DNA from: a virus
DNA: 31,371 nt
Virus record (IMG/VR): IMGVR_UViG_3300009128_000087
Location: 1 to 31,371 of that record
Direction: 5' to 3' (one strand)
Shown here: piece after piece, positions 30,100 to 31,371 of the stretch
How the letters are laid out: every line of letters starts with the position of its first letter
Position numbering within the stretch: position 1 is the stretch's first letter
Notes under the pieces: generated by a model
The model's input: only the letters and a program-made list of their open reading frames with translations
Databases searched by the model: none
What the model was told of the DNA's origin: nothing
Made by a program: the position numbers and the translations under genes

Positions 30100-30110
30100 C
30101 TTATCGGTCC
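30100..30110 (-). repeat. CYTATCGGTCS element at a gene end and start
   Basis: CTTATCGGTCC on the plus strand. On the minus strand GGACCGATAAG carries the last two codons and TAA of the zinc-ribbon gene and touches the ATG of the 80-aa gene, lying between that gene's ribosome site and start. Confidence 0.5.
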
Positions 30111-30901
30111 CCTTCCTCGTTCACTTGATGCCATAGTTCGATTATCTTTTGCTCGTCCTCCTCGGAGATACCAGCGCGTCGTACGCCGGTACCGTCAGGA
30201 GCAGTTACATACATGCCGCCCTGAGCGAGGTAGGCGTGTTCGCAGGACCCGGGGGTCAGTCTGGAAAAAGACCAGCCTCGCGCGGTCCCAGGTTTGTCAC
30301 GCTTGATTCCGCCATGGAGGGCGACGAGGTTCGCATAAGCGGACGTCATCCCTGTGGGCTCGCCGCAGACCATGCAGTCCGGTCCAGGCTCCCCGGGCTC
30401 CAGGTTGAATCGCTTGGCGTAGGATCGTCTCGCTTCGTAACCCTGCGTCCTTTCAGCGTTTTTCGCTCTCTTACGTTCTTCATGGGCTTCCTTGCAGGGA
30501 GGCTTCTCGCAAGCGAGGCCGCGCCCCGTCCAGCGGTCGCCACAGTAGCAGCATTCCTTCCGGGCCTTTGCCGGGTGGGTGACATTGATGCCCTTTGTGC
30601 GGTAGTCTTGCTTCGGCATCGCCCTGCGGGCGCGCTCCAGTAGAACTTCGGCCTCGCAGGTGACACACCGGGCGTGCAGCATCCCCCCGTGGGGGCGGAT
30701 GTCGAAGACGGGGACCATGCTCTGGCCACAGCCGTCGCAGTCTTCGATGGCGTAGACTCCGGTAAGCATCTCGCCAGCGTAGTACGCTTGGGCGGCGGGC
30801 ACGCGAGAGAGGCCACGGCGCGTATCCCTAGGGAGTGCGCGATAGCCTTCCGGGCGCGTGAACAGCGTCCGCTTCCATGCGGGTACGTTGTACCTCTCCA
30901 T
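30101..30901 (-). CDS. Zinc-binding protein with multiple CxxC motifs, 266 aa
   Basis: Several cysteine pairs: CDGC (about 55-58) with CVTC (about 79-82); CCYC (about 116-119) with CEKPPC (about 130-135); and CMVC (about 175-178) with a later Cys near 218. This suggests three zinc ribbons or one complex zinc-binding fold. Basic linkers between them point to nucleic-acid binding. The ATG follows GAGGACTAAGC. No known family recognised; an HNH-related or transcription-modulating protein are alternatives I cannot support further. Confidence 0.65.
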   Translation of the reverse strand: MERYNVPAWKRTLFTRPEGYRALPRDTRRGLSRVPAAQAYYAGEMLTGVYAIEDCDGCGQSMVPVFDIRPHGGMLHARCVTCEAEVLLERARRAMPKQDYRTKGINVTHPAKARKECCYCGDRWTGRGLACEKPPCKEAHEERKRAKNAERTQGYEARRSYAKRFNLEPGEPGPDCMVCGEPTGMTSAYANLVALHGGIKRDKPGTARGWSFSRLTPGSCEHAYLAQGGMYVTAPDGTGVRRAGISEEDEQKIIELWHQVNEEGDR

Positions 30902-30903
30902 GC

Positions 30904-31098
30904 TTAGTCCTCAGTCTTCCAGTCGGGGAAGCCGCACTTGATCTCACCCGTCTCCAGGTTGCCAAGCCACCAGATGTGGTTGATGCGCAGGCGAAATAGG
31001 TTGTGCCGCATCTCGAAATCTTCGATGTCCCCGAAGGGGGAGCAGCGCCGGATCTTGATCATCAGCTCTTCTTCGGTGTAGTATTCGGGGTAGTCCAT
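30904..31098 (-). CDS. Hypothetical acidic small protein, 64 aa
   Basis: Start at the ATG 31096-31098 after GGAGACAATC; an upstream ATG lacks a site. Acidic N-terminus (DYPEYYTEEEL), aromatic C-terminus (INHIWWLGNLETG). The -10 box of an upstream promoter is only 11 bases from the ATG, so a transcript from it would be almost leaderless. Not recognised. Confidence 0.6.
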   Translation of the reverse strand: MDYPEYYTEEELMIKIRRCSPFGDIEDFEMRHNLFRLRINHIWWLGNLETGEIKCGFPDWKTED

Positions 31099-31108
31099 GA
31101 TTGTCTCC

Positions 31109-31137
31109 AATGTACCAAATTTAGGTAAGCAGGTCAA
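31109..31137 (-). promoter_or_regulatory. Sigma70-like promoter flanked by GGTAAGC heptamers
   Basis: TTGACC (31132-31137), 17-base spacer, TACATT (31109-31114). GGTAAGC heptamers lie in the spacer (31124-31130) and just upstream of the -35 (31142-31148), positions where a bound regulator could act. Confidence 0.65.
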
Positions 31138-31284
31138 GTGGGGTAAGCGGATCAGTCCCCAAGAATTTCAGGTAAGCAGGGTAGCTCGCAGGGGTAAGCG
31201 GCAGGGGCCGAGAGCCGCTGGGGCCTCACCCGTCGCCGCTCCACCCCCGTGGGGGCTCCTGTGTCCTTGTCCAGAAGGGTAAGC
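31124..31284. repeat. Cluster of five GGTAAGC heptamers
   Basis: Same-strand copies at 31124, 31142, 31171, 31193 and 31278, with spacings 18, 29, 22 and 85 bases. Unlike the copies inside genes, only the 31278 copy encodes Leu-Thr; the others are intergenic or in other frames. Confidence 0.7.
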
Positions 31285-31371
31285 GTGACTGTTTTCACGT
31301 GCTTAACCTTGATCCTTGCCTGCACCTTGCCGTCCAGAGTGCAGCGGTCGCCTTCGGTCCAGAGGCCCAGC
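31152..31371 (-). CDS. C-terminal part of an unknown protein (start outside window)
   Basis: A frame open from the window edge to TGA 31152-31154, 72 residues. The first 50 residues look like real coding sequence (EGDRCTLDGKVQARIKVK, beta-prone and basic); the last 20 are Pro/Cys-rich. The frame continues beyond the window. Not recognised. Confidence 0.55.
   Translation of the reverse strand, partial: LGLWTEGDRCTLDGKVQARIKVKHVKTVTLTLLDKDTGAPTGVERRRVRPQRLSAPAAYPCELPCLPEILGD

Noticed and set aside
31124-31284. CRISPR-like array from the repeated GGTAAGC
   Set aside because: Repeats are only seven bases with irregular spacing; no array structure or cas genes.
1-31371. Lysogeny module, insertion sequence or attachment site
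   Set aside because: No integrase, excisionase, repressor pair, transposase or duplicated tRNA end was found in the window.

Overview
The window is about 31 kb of the genome of a tailed, probably strictly lytic double-stranded DNA phage, most likely a siphophage of a Gram-negative host. The tail-tip genes are related to those of gene transfer agents and of Enc34/Chi-type siphophages. The replication genes (family A polymerase, PrimPol/VapE-type primase-helicase, DUF2815-type ssDNA-binding protein, DUF2800-type nuclease, SNF2 helicase, VRR-NUC nuclease) form a set familiar from that same group. Both the Chi-like affinity and the host range are inferences. No integrase, repressor or CRISPR array was seen. 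Promoters are close to the bacterial sigma70 consensus, Shine-Dalgarno sites are strong, and genes are packed with ATGA, TGATG or TAATG overlaps.

Region 1 (1-6379, plus strand): the 3' part of a minor tail gene, a BR0599/DUF2163-type tail protein and a large tail-tip protein, followed by a UUCG hairpin and a lysis cassette: a coiled-coil/one-TM protein, an M15-type endolysin and a 3TM-type holin. No spanin is present in the cassette. Three stacked hairpins (6389-6502), the last a bidirectional terminator, separate this arm from the oppositely oriented one.

Region 2 (6523-14363, minus strand): small accessory genes, dNMP kinase, an HExxH metallopeptidase, SNF2 helicase, VRR-NUC nuclease, three unknowns (two membrane-associated) and DNA polymerase A, preceded by four tiny overlapping ORFs. 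Region 3 (14380-15258): five CCA-encoding tRNA genes (Ser, Ala, Asn, Tyr, Asp), with an HNH endonuclease gene between Ser and Ala whose stop codon lies inside tRNA-Ala.

Region 4 (15297-23254, minus): ssDNA-binding protein, a Cas4/AddB-like nuclease with a predicted Fe-S cluster, the primase-helicase and a metallophosphoesterase with some likeness to phage T5 A1. Good sigma70-type promoters precede most transcription units, and three of them embed the upstream gene's TGA stop inside the TTGACA box.

Region 5 (23305-31371, minus): accessory genes, mostly small and unknown. It holds a pentapeptide-repeat protein, a possible unimolecular spanin, and the main surprise: a complete single-domain GGDEF diguanylate cyclase with intact catalytic and inhibitory-site motifs, translationally coupled to a 46-residue membrane peptide behind a structured leader. 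Two short repeats mark this region, an 11-bp CYTATCGGTCS element and the strongly strand-biased heptamer GGTAAGC. Together the genes suggest a phage that replicates with its own machinery and carries a host-manipulation region able to alter cyclic-di-GMP signalling.
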